Assembly: GCA_902782985.1 (NCBI GenBank)
Contig: CACZPC010000285.1
Span: 1-6,467 of the forward strand
From: Oscillospiraceae bacterium
GTDB taxonomy: Bacteria; Bacillota; Clostridia; Saccharofermentanales; Saccharofermentanaceae
Direction: 5' to 3'
DNA: 6,467 nucleotides
A model generated the notes under the pieces. The model was not told the DNA's origin and did no database searches. It was given only the letters and a program-made list of their open reading frames with translations. Every line of letters starts with the position of its first letter. Within the stretch, counting starts at the first letter, position 1. Position numbers and translations under genes: made by a program. This document shows, one piece after another, positions 1 to 6,089 of the stretch.

Positions 1-1026
1 ATACTTGAGGACCTCCAGACTGTTCCGAAAGATCAGCTCCCTGTCCTGAGGATAATCGTATTTAAGTTCGATATACATCCAGGCTGACCCCGGGTATGAA
101 TCACAGTTCAAAGATACTATCGCATTATCTGCATGCTTAACCTTATAAGAATCAATTACTTTCTGCATATCAGTGCGGTAAGTATTCTTTATAAAGATCC
201 TGTTACGAAGAATACTCAGATCGGGGAGTACAGGATCTGAAGACTTACGAAATGGAACTTCAGAAGCCGGTTCCGTCCTCTTTTCTTCTACAGGCTTTAC
301 TGCAACTTCCTGATTAACAAGCTTCACGTCATGTAAATCTTCTTTCAAAGGAAAAGAAGAAGCGACTTTGATGTTAGTCTCAAAAGCTTCATCATTATTC
401 TTCGGCCGTACCGTATCTTTTTTTGAATACCTTAAGTAACCTTTATTCATCAGAAAAGCCAGTTCTGCTGTAATAGATATCCTGTCGTCCCGGCTAAGAT
501 ACTTAAGAGGTATGCTTTTAGCATTGCCTTTGCTGTCGTTAAAGAAAAGCTTGGACAGGTCGGGTTCGTATCCTTTATAAAATCCGATAGGATAAGAGTC
601 GGATGGCTTATTCTTTTTCAATGGAACGACTTTCAATCCCTTGGATGTCAGTTCAAATGACTTTATCGGTGCGTCACGTCCGATCTTGAATGATAAGACA
701 TAGCCGATGAACGACAAGATCCAGATAGCTAAAATGCAATGCAATGCTATTTCAAATGCTGATGATATTTCAAATACAATTAAAGGCGCAAACAAAGGTA
801 TATGGAGCCAGAATGCAAATACACATATGAATCTGACCAAAAACTTAAAACCTTTAGAATGCTTATAACAATAGTAGACTATCCTGTCAGGTTCAAACTC
901 TGCCTGTTGGGTATGCTTTTTCTCGTAACTGCCAAGAGGTATAGCTATGATCAAGAATAATATATTCAAGATAAGACTTGCAATCACTATAAAAGAGAAC
1001 AATATAGAGATATCCTTATAATCCAT
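1..1026 (-). CDS. Membrane protein of unknown family, C-terminal part beyond the left edge
   Basis: I do not recognise the family. The frame stays open for 342 codons from an ATG at 1026 to base 1 with no stop, so the C-terminus is missing. Three hydrophobic segments are visible at about residues 7-31, 62-86 and 89-112. The Lys/His/Arg-rich stretch between the first two (about 36-61) and the basic residues after the third suggest N-terminus outside and C-terminus inside. The rest (about 120-342) is hydrophilic and cytoplasmic by this reading, with a charged, low-complexity linker around 203-265 followed by what looks like a second folded part. A segment near 184-201 (TAELAFLMNKGYLRYSKK without its first residues) faintly recalls the winged-helix-like tail of DUF2207 proteins, but this is too weak to name it. 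AAAGG lies 4 bases before the ATG and AAAGGG lies 11 before it. It follows the DUF4298 gene on the same strand after 126 bases. Confidence 0.8.
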   Translation of the reverse strand, partial: MDYKDISILFSFIVIASLILNILFLIIAIPLGSYEKKHTQQAEFEPDRIVYYCYKHSKGFKFLVRFICVFAFWLHIPLFAPLIVFEISSAFEIALHCILAIWILSFIGYVLSFKIGRDAPIKSFELTSKGLKVVPLKKNKPSDSYPIGFYKGYEPDLSKLFFNDSKGNAKSIPLKYLSRDDRISITAELAFLMNKGYLRYSKKDTVRPKNNDEAFETNIKVASSFPLKEDLHDVKLVNQEVAVKPVEEKRTEPASEVPFRKSSDPVLPDLSILRNRIFIKNTYRTDMQKVIDSYKVKHADNAIVSLNCDSYPGSAWMYIELKYDYPQDRELIFRNSLEVLKY

Positions 1027-1061
1027 GAAACCTTTATCCCTTTAATCCTTATTTGCTTTTG

Positions 1062-1070
1062 ATTGTATCA
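1062..1070 (-). promoter_or_regulatory. Possible extended -10 promoter for the left-edge membrane protein gene
   Basis: Read on the minus strand, this site is TGATACAAT, an extended -10 (TGnTACAAT). A start point near 1055 would leave a leader of about 29 bases containing the AAAGG ribosome site. No good -35 is visible 16-18 bases upstream. Inference from the motif only; read-through from the DUF4298 gene is an equally good alternative. Confidence 0.35.
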
Positions 1071-1152
1071 TATACTTTACCTTGATAAGTTCAGATATCC
1101 ATATGGAACTTCTTCTTGAAAAATGAATTCGTATCTTCTGAAAGATCCATTA

Positions 1153-1467
1153 CTAACACCTATGCGTATCACCTTCAATTTCATTCAGTATCTCGGAATT
1201 TCTCATCAAAGCATTGTAGATACCGTCTTCTGATAAGACACCTCTTTTGACCGATATAGGGATCAATCCCTTTTGGTCCATATCATATGCAGTCTTCCAT
1301 TCATCGCTCTGATAATACTCATCGAGTTTTCTGACATATCTTTGATAAGACTTCAGTTTCCTTATACTTTCGGGCGCTGATGAACTTGCGACGGCATCCA
1401 GACGTCGATCAAGTTCATCAAGAATATGTTCCATACGTTTTATCTTGTCTATTATATTGTTCTTCAC
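1153..1467 (-). CDS. DUF4298 family protein (small helical protein, function unknown)
   Basis: The 104-residue protein has the features I associate with DUF4298 (PF14131): a charged N-terminal helix with an IKRMEHIL-like start (residues 8-15), then an acidic/aromatic block LDEYYQSDEWKTAYD (about 48-62), and the family-like tail KRGVLSEDGIYN (74-85). No signal peptide or membrane segment is seen, so it is expected in the cytoplasm; its molecular role is not known. Residues 1-34 are likely coiled coil. The start chosen is GTG at 1467, because the family alignment seems to need residues 8-12. An ATG at 1434 (residue 12) is the alternative. Neither has a Shine-Dalgarno sequence. A TATAAT box ends 6 bases before the GTG, so the message could be leaderless. 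It lies 49 bases after the sensor/GGDEF gene on the same strand and could be partly co-transcribed with it. Confidence 0.85.
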   Translation of the reverse strand: MKNNIIDKIKRMEHILDELDRRLDAVASSSAPESIRKLKSYQRYVRKLDEYYQSDEWKTAYDMDQKGLIPISVKRGVLSEDGIYNALMRNSEILNEIEGDTHRC

Positions 1468-1473
1468 ACAGAT

Positions 1474-1504
1474 ATTATACGAAAAAACGCATACTAAGTT
1501 ACAA
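1474..1504 (-). promoter_or_regulatory. Possible promoter of the DUF4298 gene
   Basis: On the minus strand there is a perfect TATAAT -10 (1479 to 1474). A partial -35, TTGTAA (1504 to 1499), sits upstream with a long spacer of 19. The expected start of transcription, about 7 bases after the -10, falls on or next to the GTG at 1467. The whole element fits in the 49-base gap after the GGDEF gene. Motif-based only. Confidence 0.4.
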
Positions 1505-1516
1505 AGAAAAATAAGA

Positions 1517-3421
1517 TTATTGTCTGTCTTCTTTATGTGCCTTCTGCTTCATTTCATACATCGCTTCATCAGCCATACGGAAATATTCTTCTATCCCGAG
1601 TTTATTATCCGGATCGATCAGGGCATAACCGACACTCACACTCAACCTGAAAGGCAGGTTGAGATCTTCAGAGACTCTGAATGCTTTAGTGATTATTTCA
1701 TCCTTTATGCGTTCAAGATCTATGTCACCGTCATATTCTCCGATAATGACATATTCGTCACCGCCGTATCTTACAGCCTTCCACGATTCGGGAATATTGC
1801 TCTCAATTACTTTAGCTGTGATCTTTATTGCCGTATCACCCTGAAGATGACCGTATCTGTCATTGATCGTCTTCATGCGATTGATATCTACTACTGTGAT
1901 AACACCTTTTTTGCCGGTATGACGGATCTCATCGAGATACGGAATAACAATCTTCTCATATCCGAGCCTGTTATATAGTCCGGTAAGCTCATCGCGAACG
2001 GAAATATCGGATAATATCTTATTTAAACTCTCCAGCCTTATATTCTGACGAGCTCTGGCAAGAGCAGAAGCAACATGTCTTGTAAGTGAATTCAAGTAGA
2101 AATCCTTTATTATCTTATGATTATTCCTGGTTACAAAATAACCGAAGCTCTCAGATCCGATATGTAAAGGAACGATAACGTAGACTATGGTCTCTTCAGT
2201 ATCATCTGAATAATAAGGAACAAGTTCTTTTCTACCTATACTATGCCTTTTTATGCTCTTCCCTTCATGCATACCGTAGATAACATCTAAAAAATCACTA
2301 TATCCTTCGGTCCTGATCTTTACATCTTCGACCATTGAATCCGTAAACTCACGATTCAAACAAACATAATAATCGTCACCTTCATAAATATGATTATTCT
2401 CCCACATATCTTTCAAAGCATCATATATATCTTCTGTTGTCTTGACATGAGATACACTGTCATCTATATCGATAAGGTGCCAGTCAAAGATCGTCCTTTC
2501 GACAGGTATAAGAAATGCTCTTGTTCTGGCTTCCTTCTGGATCCTGATACCCTCTTCCCCCATCGAGCAACCGCAGCTCTCACCGAGATCGAACTTGGAA
2601 TCATATATCTTATCGCCGAAATCCGGGGCACCGTTTATAAGTCCGATCAAAGCATCAGCAGCCTGATAGCTTCTTTCATTCCAACCTCTGTCAACGGAAG
2701 TAAGTATGGGAGAAAAATGATTGCCGCTTATAAGATTATCATATCCGGTAACCCGGACATCCCCCGGTACATGAAAGCCGGCACGTTCAAGTACAACACA
2801 GGTAGCCAAAGCCATGGAATCATTGGCACACATAAACACATCAGGAAGCTTCTTAAGGCCTGCTATAACCTTCGGCAGCTTATCTTCCACTATCGCATAA
2901 CTCCAGCAACCTTCAAATACATTATTCCCGTCAAATTCAATACCGTATCTGCTCATTGTCTCGACAACGGCATTGAATCTGGCATTACTCTCATCATTAT
3001 CAAACGGACCGCTGATCCAGAATACGTCCTTAACATTATGTACCGTGATCAGATGCTCCGTAAGTTCCCTCATTCCGTTTATATTCTCAGTTCGTATACA
3101 ATTGATACCTTCAAGCTCATATTCGAGACATATGGCCGGAACTCCGGTTTTAAGGATCTTATCGCGCAGGATTGAATTCTCACCTGCTGTATTCAGGGTA
3201 TTACCCAAAAGCAATACTCCGTCAAATTCGGACAGATCAGGAAGCTGCAGAATATTCAGTTCACCGCAGATTTCCTTCTCGGGCTTATCATAAGATGTAT
3301 AGTCCAGAAAGATGAAAACATCGATATTATCTTCGGAGGCACGGCGTCTTATGCCCTCCAAAGCGAATTCAAGATAATCATCATTCCAGCCGTTGGTAAA
3401 AACGGCGATCCTCTTCTTCAT
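1517..3421 (-). CDS. Diguanylate cyclase with LacI-type ligand-binding sensor domain (no HTH)
   Basis: This 634-residue protein is predicted to make c-di-GMP from two GTP in response to a small, perhaps sugar-like, ligand. Residues 1-280 form a LacI/periplasmic-binding type 1 fold, recognisable from CANDSMALA (198-206), HVPGDVRVTGYDN (217-229) and LTSVDRG (240-246). It has neither the LacI helix-turn-helix nor a signal peptide, so the sensor is cytoplasmic. A Cys-Gly-Cys hinge (ESCGC, C283 and C285) follows. Residues 300-450 look GAF-like, then a helix at about 448-474 leads into the GGDEF domain (475-634). That domain has DELTGLYNR (477-485), metal-site D502, N510-D511, and the active-site GGDEY (553-557). 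The RxxD inhibitory site expected before it is absent (PESW in its place). The ATG at 3421 is preceded 4 bases upstream by a GGGGGG ribosome site. The gene is divergent from the PrsW-type protease and upstream of DUF4298. The ligand is not identifiable from sequence. Confidence 0.92.
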   Translation of the reverse strand: MKKRIAVFTNGWNDDYLEFALEGIRRRASEDNIDVFIFLDYTSYDKPEKEICGELNILQLPDLSEFDGVLLLGNTLNTAGENSILRDKILKTGVPAICLEYELEGINCIRTENINGMRELTEHLITVHNVKDVFWISGPFDNDESNARFNAVVETMSRYGIEFDGNNVFEGCWSYAIVEDKLPKVIAGLKKLPDVFMCANDSMALATCVVLERAGFHVPGDVRVTGYDNLISGNHFSPILTSVDRGWNERSYQAADALIGLINGAPDFGDKIYDSKFDLGESCGCSMGEEGIRIQKEARTRAFLIPVERTIFDWHLIDIDDSVSHVKTTEDIYDALKDMWENNHIYEGDDYYVCLNREFTDSMVEDVKIRTEGYSDFLDVIYGMHEGKSIKRHSIGRKELVPYYSDDTEETIVYVIVPLHIGSESFGYFVTRNNHKIIKDFYLNSLTRHVASALARARQNIRLESLNKILSDISVRDELTGLYNRLGYEKIVIPYLDEIRHTGKKGVITVVDINRMKTINDRYGHLQGDTAIKITAKVIESNIPESWKAVRYGGDEYVIIGEYDGDIDLERIKDEIITKAFRVSEDLNLPFRLSVSVGYALIDPDNKLGIEEYFRMADEAMYEMKQKAHKEDRQ

Positions 3422-3425
3422 TGTG

Positions 3426-3431
3426 CCCCCC
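3426..3431 (-). promoter_or_regulatory. G-run ribosome binding site of the LacI-sensor GGDEF gene
   Basis: On the minus strand, GGGGGG ends 4 bases before the ATG at 3421. It is the only purine-rich element near the start and supports that ATG. It differs from the canonical AGGAG used by the divergent protease gene, and resembles the GGGGG of the second GGDEF gene. Confidence 0.6.
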
Positions 3432-3470
3432 GATCACCAAAGACCACTAAAATACGACTACTGTAATTTG

Positions 3471-3476
3471 ATTATA
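3471..3476 (-). promoter_or_regulatory. Probable -10 box for the LacI-sensor GGDEF gene
   Basis: On the minus strand this is a perfect TATAAT, giving a predicted transcript start near 3464 and a leader of about 42 bases. No strong -35 is found 16-18 bases upstream (TTATTT at best), so an activator may be needed. A small inverted repeat, GAAC-5-GTTC (3477-3489), lies directly upstream of the -10 in the spacer and could be an operator half-site pair, but it is only 4 bp. Confidence 0.45.
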
Positions 3477-3565
3477 GAACATCAGGTTCGAGAAAATAAT
3501 CCATATACACTCATAATATGTAAACATTATATAAATCCTGAAATCTCACTGAAAAGCAGGCTAAA

Positions 3566-3594
3566 GTGACATATCAAAAATATAATGATATTCT
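3566..3594 (+). promoter_or_regulatory. Candidate promoter for the PrsW-type protease gene
   Basis: GTGACA (3566-3571) matches the -35 consensus at five of six positions. It is followed after 17 bases by TATTCT (3589-3594) with an upstream TGA, giving an extended -10. The start would be near 3601, with a leader of about 39 bases ending in a good ribosome site. A competing perfect TATAAT at 3581-3586 has no matching -35. Confidence 0.45.
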
Positions 3595-3628
3595 TATTTA
3601 AATTACTATGGGAAAGAAATAATAAATA

Positions 3629-3633
3629 AGGAG
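3629..3633 (+). promoter_or_regulatory. Ribosome binding site of the PrsW-type protease gene
   Basis: A canonical AGGAG sits 6 bases before the ATG at 3640 and fixes that start. It shows that the strain uses ordinary Shine-Dalgarno sites, which makes the G-run sites of the two GGDEF genes stand out. Confidence 0.75.
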
Positions 3634-3639
3634 AGTTTT

Positions 3640-4551
3640 ATGTTATTTGCTTTAGCTCTTATTCCGGTTATTCTCTTGCTTGTATTTATATACAAAAAAG
3701 ACAAGAACGAAAAGGAACCGATCGGTCTTCTAATCGGATTGTTCTTTGCCGGTCTTGCTACTTGCGTAACGGCAGTTATCGGTGAAGCCATAGGCATGGC
3801 GGTCCTTGACATCATATTCCCCTACGAATCGGTAATACAGCAATATATCCTCGCTCTTCTGATCGTAGGTCCGGCAGAGGAATTAGGTAAATTCCTTGTC
3901 CTGTGGCTTATAACATGGAAGAATAAGCACTTTAACTACAGCTATGACGCAATCGTTTATGCAGTATTTGCCTCGCTCGGTTTTGCAGCCATAGAGAATG
4001 TCGGATATGTATTCCAACAGGGACTGGGTACTGCTATACTTCGTATGTTCACATCGATCCCCGGTCATACCTGCTTTGCAGTATTCATGGGATTCTTCTA
4101 CAGCAAAGCAAAATATGCTGCCGTAACCAAGAACAAGAAAGCATTGAGAAGGAATATCATCCTTGCAATGGTCGTACCAATCGTGATCCACGGTCTTTAT
4201 GATGCCATTCTTTTCGGTGCGAGGGTTACAGATGAAGAAGTGATAGTAGCTATTTCAGTATTGGCATGGATAGCCTACATAATCGCTTTATTTGTATTTT
4301 CATTTATTGTCGTACACAGATCGGCCAAGAACGATTTCTGTATTATCACTCTCCCCGATCAGGTCCAGTCAATATACAGACCGAATGTTATCGGCAGCTG
4401 GGTATGTGATTGCGGCACTACAAACTATCTTAATTTCTGCGGCAATTGCGGTAAGCAGCGTCCTGTTGACACTCGCTGGACTTGCCCTACATGCGGATCG
4501 ATATGTACTTTTAAATTCTGCGGTCAATGTGGCTCATCAAAACCCGAATGA
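3640..4551 (+). CDS. PrsW-type intramembrane metalloprotease with two C-terminal zinc ribbons
   Basis: This is a 303-residue integral membrane protein of the PrsW family (CPBP/M82-like glutamic/metal intramembrane proteases). All four family motifs are present: EELGK (E80, E81, K84), FAAIEN (115-120, with E119 and N120), H143 with G151 in the GHTCFAVFMG segment, and HGLYD (184-188). Seven hydrophobic segments lie at about 1-18, 28-58, 66-92, 103-125, 130-154, 172-193 and 199-225. The positive loops after the first, third, fifth and seventh place the C-terminus in the cytoplasm. Residues 250-303 carry two zinc ribbons: C256/C258 with C267/C270, and C282/C285 with C294/C297. In Bacillus subtilis PrsW cuts the anti-sigma factor RsiW; no such substrate is seen here and that protein, as I recall it, is shorter and has no ribbons. 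The gene stands alone on the plus strand with its own promoter and terminator. The substrate is unknown. Confidence 0.92.
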   Translation: MLFALALIPVILLLVFIYKKDKNEKEPIGLLIGLFFAGLATCVTAVIGEAIGMAVLDIIFPYESVIQQYILALLIVGPAEELGKFLVLWLITWKNKHFNYSYDAIVYAVFASLGFAAIENVGYVFQQGLGTAILRMFTSIPGHTCFAVFMGFFYSKAKYAAVTKNKKALRRNIILAMVVPIVIHGLYDAILFGARVTDEEVIVAISVLAWIAYIIALFVFSFIVVHRSAKNDFCIITLPDQVQSIYRPNVIGSWVCDCGTTNYLNFCGNCGKQRPVDTRWTCPTCGSICTFKFCGQCGSSKPE

Positions 4552-4577
4552 TATGATCAGATCAAATATCTAAAAGA

Positions 4578-4608
4578 AAACGACGACCTTCACAGAAGAT
4601 CGTCGTTT
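4578..4608. terminator. Bidirectional intrinsic terminator between convergent genes
   Basis: A 9-bp perfect stem (AAACGACGA at 4578-4586 with TCGTCGTTT at 4600-4608) continues, after one C/A mismatch, into a 4-bp stem (CTTC/GAAG) closed by an ACA loop. On the plus strand TTTATATTTAT follows; on the minus strand TTTTCTTTT follows. It sits 26 bases after the protease stop and 15 bases after the end of the GGDEF gene, so it should serve both. Confidence 0.9.
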
Positions 4609-4623
4609 ATATTTATCGGTTAT

Positions 4624-5934
4624 TTATAAAAGTGTGACCATATTTCTTCCGTTATGTTTTGAATCATACATCGCCTTATCGATCCGGTTGAATACTTCGC
4701 TGAACGTATCACCTGTCTTGATCTCGGTTACACCTATAGAACAGGTAATATGATTTATCTCAGGGAATATGTGTTCCTCAACGGCTTTTCTTATTCTTTC
4801 GGCCAGTTCAAGCGCCTGATCTGAATCCTTATTATGACATATAAGAACGAATTCCTCACCGCCCCATCGTCCGACAAGCAGTGCTTCATCGACGGAAAAA
4901 TCATTCATTATACCGGCAAAAGTCTTAAGTGTTGTATCACCTGTCGAGTGACCAAATCTGTCATTAATACTCTTAAACAAATCCAGATCGAGCATCATAA
5001 CAGATAATACGGGCATATCATTCTTCTGGCGCATGGCTATGGCATTATTAAGCTGCTTTTCGATCTCACCGTGATTAAATACTCCGGTAAGAGCATCCTT
5101 AATAGCCATTTCTTCATATTTCTTAAGAGTCGACAGGATCTCAAGAGAATTCTCATGTATATTCTGAACCATGAAAACAAATCTGTAATCATCTTCGATC
5201 TGAGTCTGTGCCCGGCTGAATATCAGCTTCACCCATATAAAATTTCCTTCCATATTTCGCATCATGCAGTCATAAGACGAAGTACGTCCGGGAGTAAAAT
5301 TCTTCTTGAGATATTCAGGATCGGTACGGCGAAGGAACTGCTCCTGATCCTCGGGAAGGAACATATTGACGATCATCATTCTCCACTCTGAGTACTTGAT
5401 CTGAACATTAACGGTATCTTCGGATATCTCGGTAATGTTAATGCTGCTGGTCATATCCTGAGCAAGATCTATATACATGGAGAATAGATATGAATTCTGG
5501 ATAGTATTGATCTTGTTGGTCGTCAGTACCTCATCGATCGATTCGCTGTCGTCAAGCTCATCGAGGAGATATAGATACTTATGTCCGTTGTCGAAAGGAT
5601 ATACCGTCATCTGTGCAAGACGCGGTATTTCTTCATTTTCAAGCGATATCTTTATCCTGCGGCTGTATTTACCGCGGAAATCACCTGCATTACTTGCAAA
5701 CACCTGATAATCATCTACTAAATTCTCATTCGAATCAATAAAATGAAACCACAGCTTAACGATCAGATCTTTATATTTTCCGGTATCATCCAGATAATTA
5801 CTGAATATACCTCTCTTAATAACGGTCCTGAATCGATCACTTTCAGTATCAACGATTATCGCCGCATCAACATGAGTCTTAAAAAGTTCAGTTACGTCAT
5901 TAATGTCAAATTCGGTAAGATTCATCTCTGTCAT
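4624..5934 (-). CDS. Diguanylate cyclase with PAS-like sensor region (GGEEF)
   Basis: The 436-residue cytoplasmic protein has no signal peptide or membrane segment. Residues 15-130 look like a divergent PAS-like domain, and residues 145-260 like a second PAS_3-type domain (EDQEQF near 195-200 and NFIWVKL near 231-237 are typical positions). A short coiled linker (about 262-277) enters the GGDEF domain (278-436). That domain has DALTGVFN (280-287), metal-site D316, FKSINDRFGH (320-329), D333 and the active-site GGEEF (358-362). The RxxD inhibitory site is absent (DEAL at that place). Predicted to make c-di-GMP; the signal is unknown. Start choice: the open frame extends to a GTG at 5976, but a GGGGG site ends 7 bases before the ATG at 5934, making that the best start. 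ATGs at 5940 and 5925 are poorly spaced. It ends at the shared terminator. Confidence 0.92.
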   Translation of the reverse strand: MTEMNLTEFDINDVTELFKTHVDAAIIVDTESDRFRTVIKRGIFSNYLDDTGKYKDLIVKLWFHFIDSNENLVDDYQVFASNAGDFRGKYSRRIKISLENEEIPRLAQMTVYPFDNGHKYLYLLDELDDSESIDEVLTTNKINTIQNSYLFSMYIDLAQDMTSSINITEISEDTVNVQIKYSEWRMMIVNMFLPEDQEQFLRRTDPEYLKKNFTPGRTSSYDCMMRNMEGNFIWVKLIFSRAQTQIEDDYRFVFMVQNIHENSLEILSTLKKYEEMAIKDALTGVFNHGEIEKQLNNAIAMRQKNDMPVLSVMMLDLDLFKSINDRFGHSTGDTTLKTFAGIMNDFSVDEALLVGRWGGEEFVLICHNKDSDQALELAERIRKAVEEHIFPEINHITCSIGVTEIKTGDTFSEVFNRIDKAMYDSKHNGRNMVTLL

Positions 5935-5941
5935 GATCATT

Positions 5942-5946
5942 CCCCC
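5942..5946 (-). promoter_or_regulatory. G-run ribosome binding site that decides the PAS-GGDEF start
   Basis: On the minus strand GGGGG ends 7 bases before the ATG at 5934, an ideal distance. It overlaps or abuts the ATG at 5940 and is 16 bases from the ATG at 5925, so 5934 is favoured over both, and over the far-upstream GTG at 5976. Confidence 0.65.
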
Positions 5947-5984
5947 ACAAGAGCAATCAAAAAAACATAAATACACTTATTATG

Positions 5985-5990
5985 ATTATA
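5985..5990 (-). promoter_or_regulatory. Probable -10 box for the PAS-GGDEF gene
   Basis: A perfect TATAAT on the minus strand predicts transcription from about 5978 and a leader of about 44 bases. A TTGACC (6004 to 5999) lies only 8 bases upstream, too close to be its -35, so the -35 is weak or absent. The preceding gene ends 99 bases upstream of this box. Confidence 0.45.
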
Positions 5991-6089
5991 ATTGCAGAGG
6001 TCAACCAAATATTAACGGGATGAAAACAAAACGTTTATTATCTATGTGCATTTAGCAACTTATATTTTTATCTGACACCAAATAACAGA

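Noticed and set aside
1091..1150. Minus-strand 19-codon frame just after the DUF4298 stop, with AGGTG 6 bases before its ATG
   Set aside because: Too short to judge, the ribosome site is imperfect, and the peptide has no recognisable feature. It could be a real micropeptide but nothing beyond the start context supports it.
1498..1530. Terminator between the LacI-sensor GGDEF gene and DUF4298
   Set aside because: Only an AAGA/TCTT 4-bp repeat precedes the T-run, too weak to call; read-through is possible.
2390..3175. Plus-strand open frame of 261 codons, and shorter ones at 1445-1978, 1659-1844 and 2973-3293
   Set aside because: All lie wholly or mostly antisense to the LacI-sensor GGDEF gene, whose domains are clear. 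Their translations show no recognisable domain and none has a ribosome site that I can see.
3422..3639. c-di-GMP riboswitch upstream of either GGDEF gene or the protease
   Set aside because: The leaders are short (about 40 bases) and AT-rich, and I find no GEMM-type conserved core on either strand here or in 5935-6089.
3883..4191. Minus-strand open frames inside the protease gene (3883-4191 and 3606-3815), and plus-strand 4292-4573
   Set aside because: These are shadows of the PrsW-type gene, which has all family motifs in its own frame.
5071..5391. Plus-strand open frames at 5071-5391, 5477-5707 and 5743-5970
   Set aside because: Antisense to the PAS-GGDEF gene, with no independent coding signal.
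6029..6036. AAACGTTT palindrome as a possible CcpA/LacI-type operator
   Set aside because: Only the central eight bases are symmetric; the flanking TG and CA of a cre site are missing.
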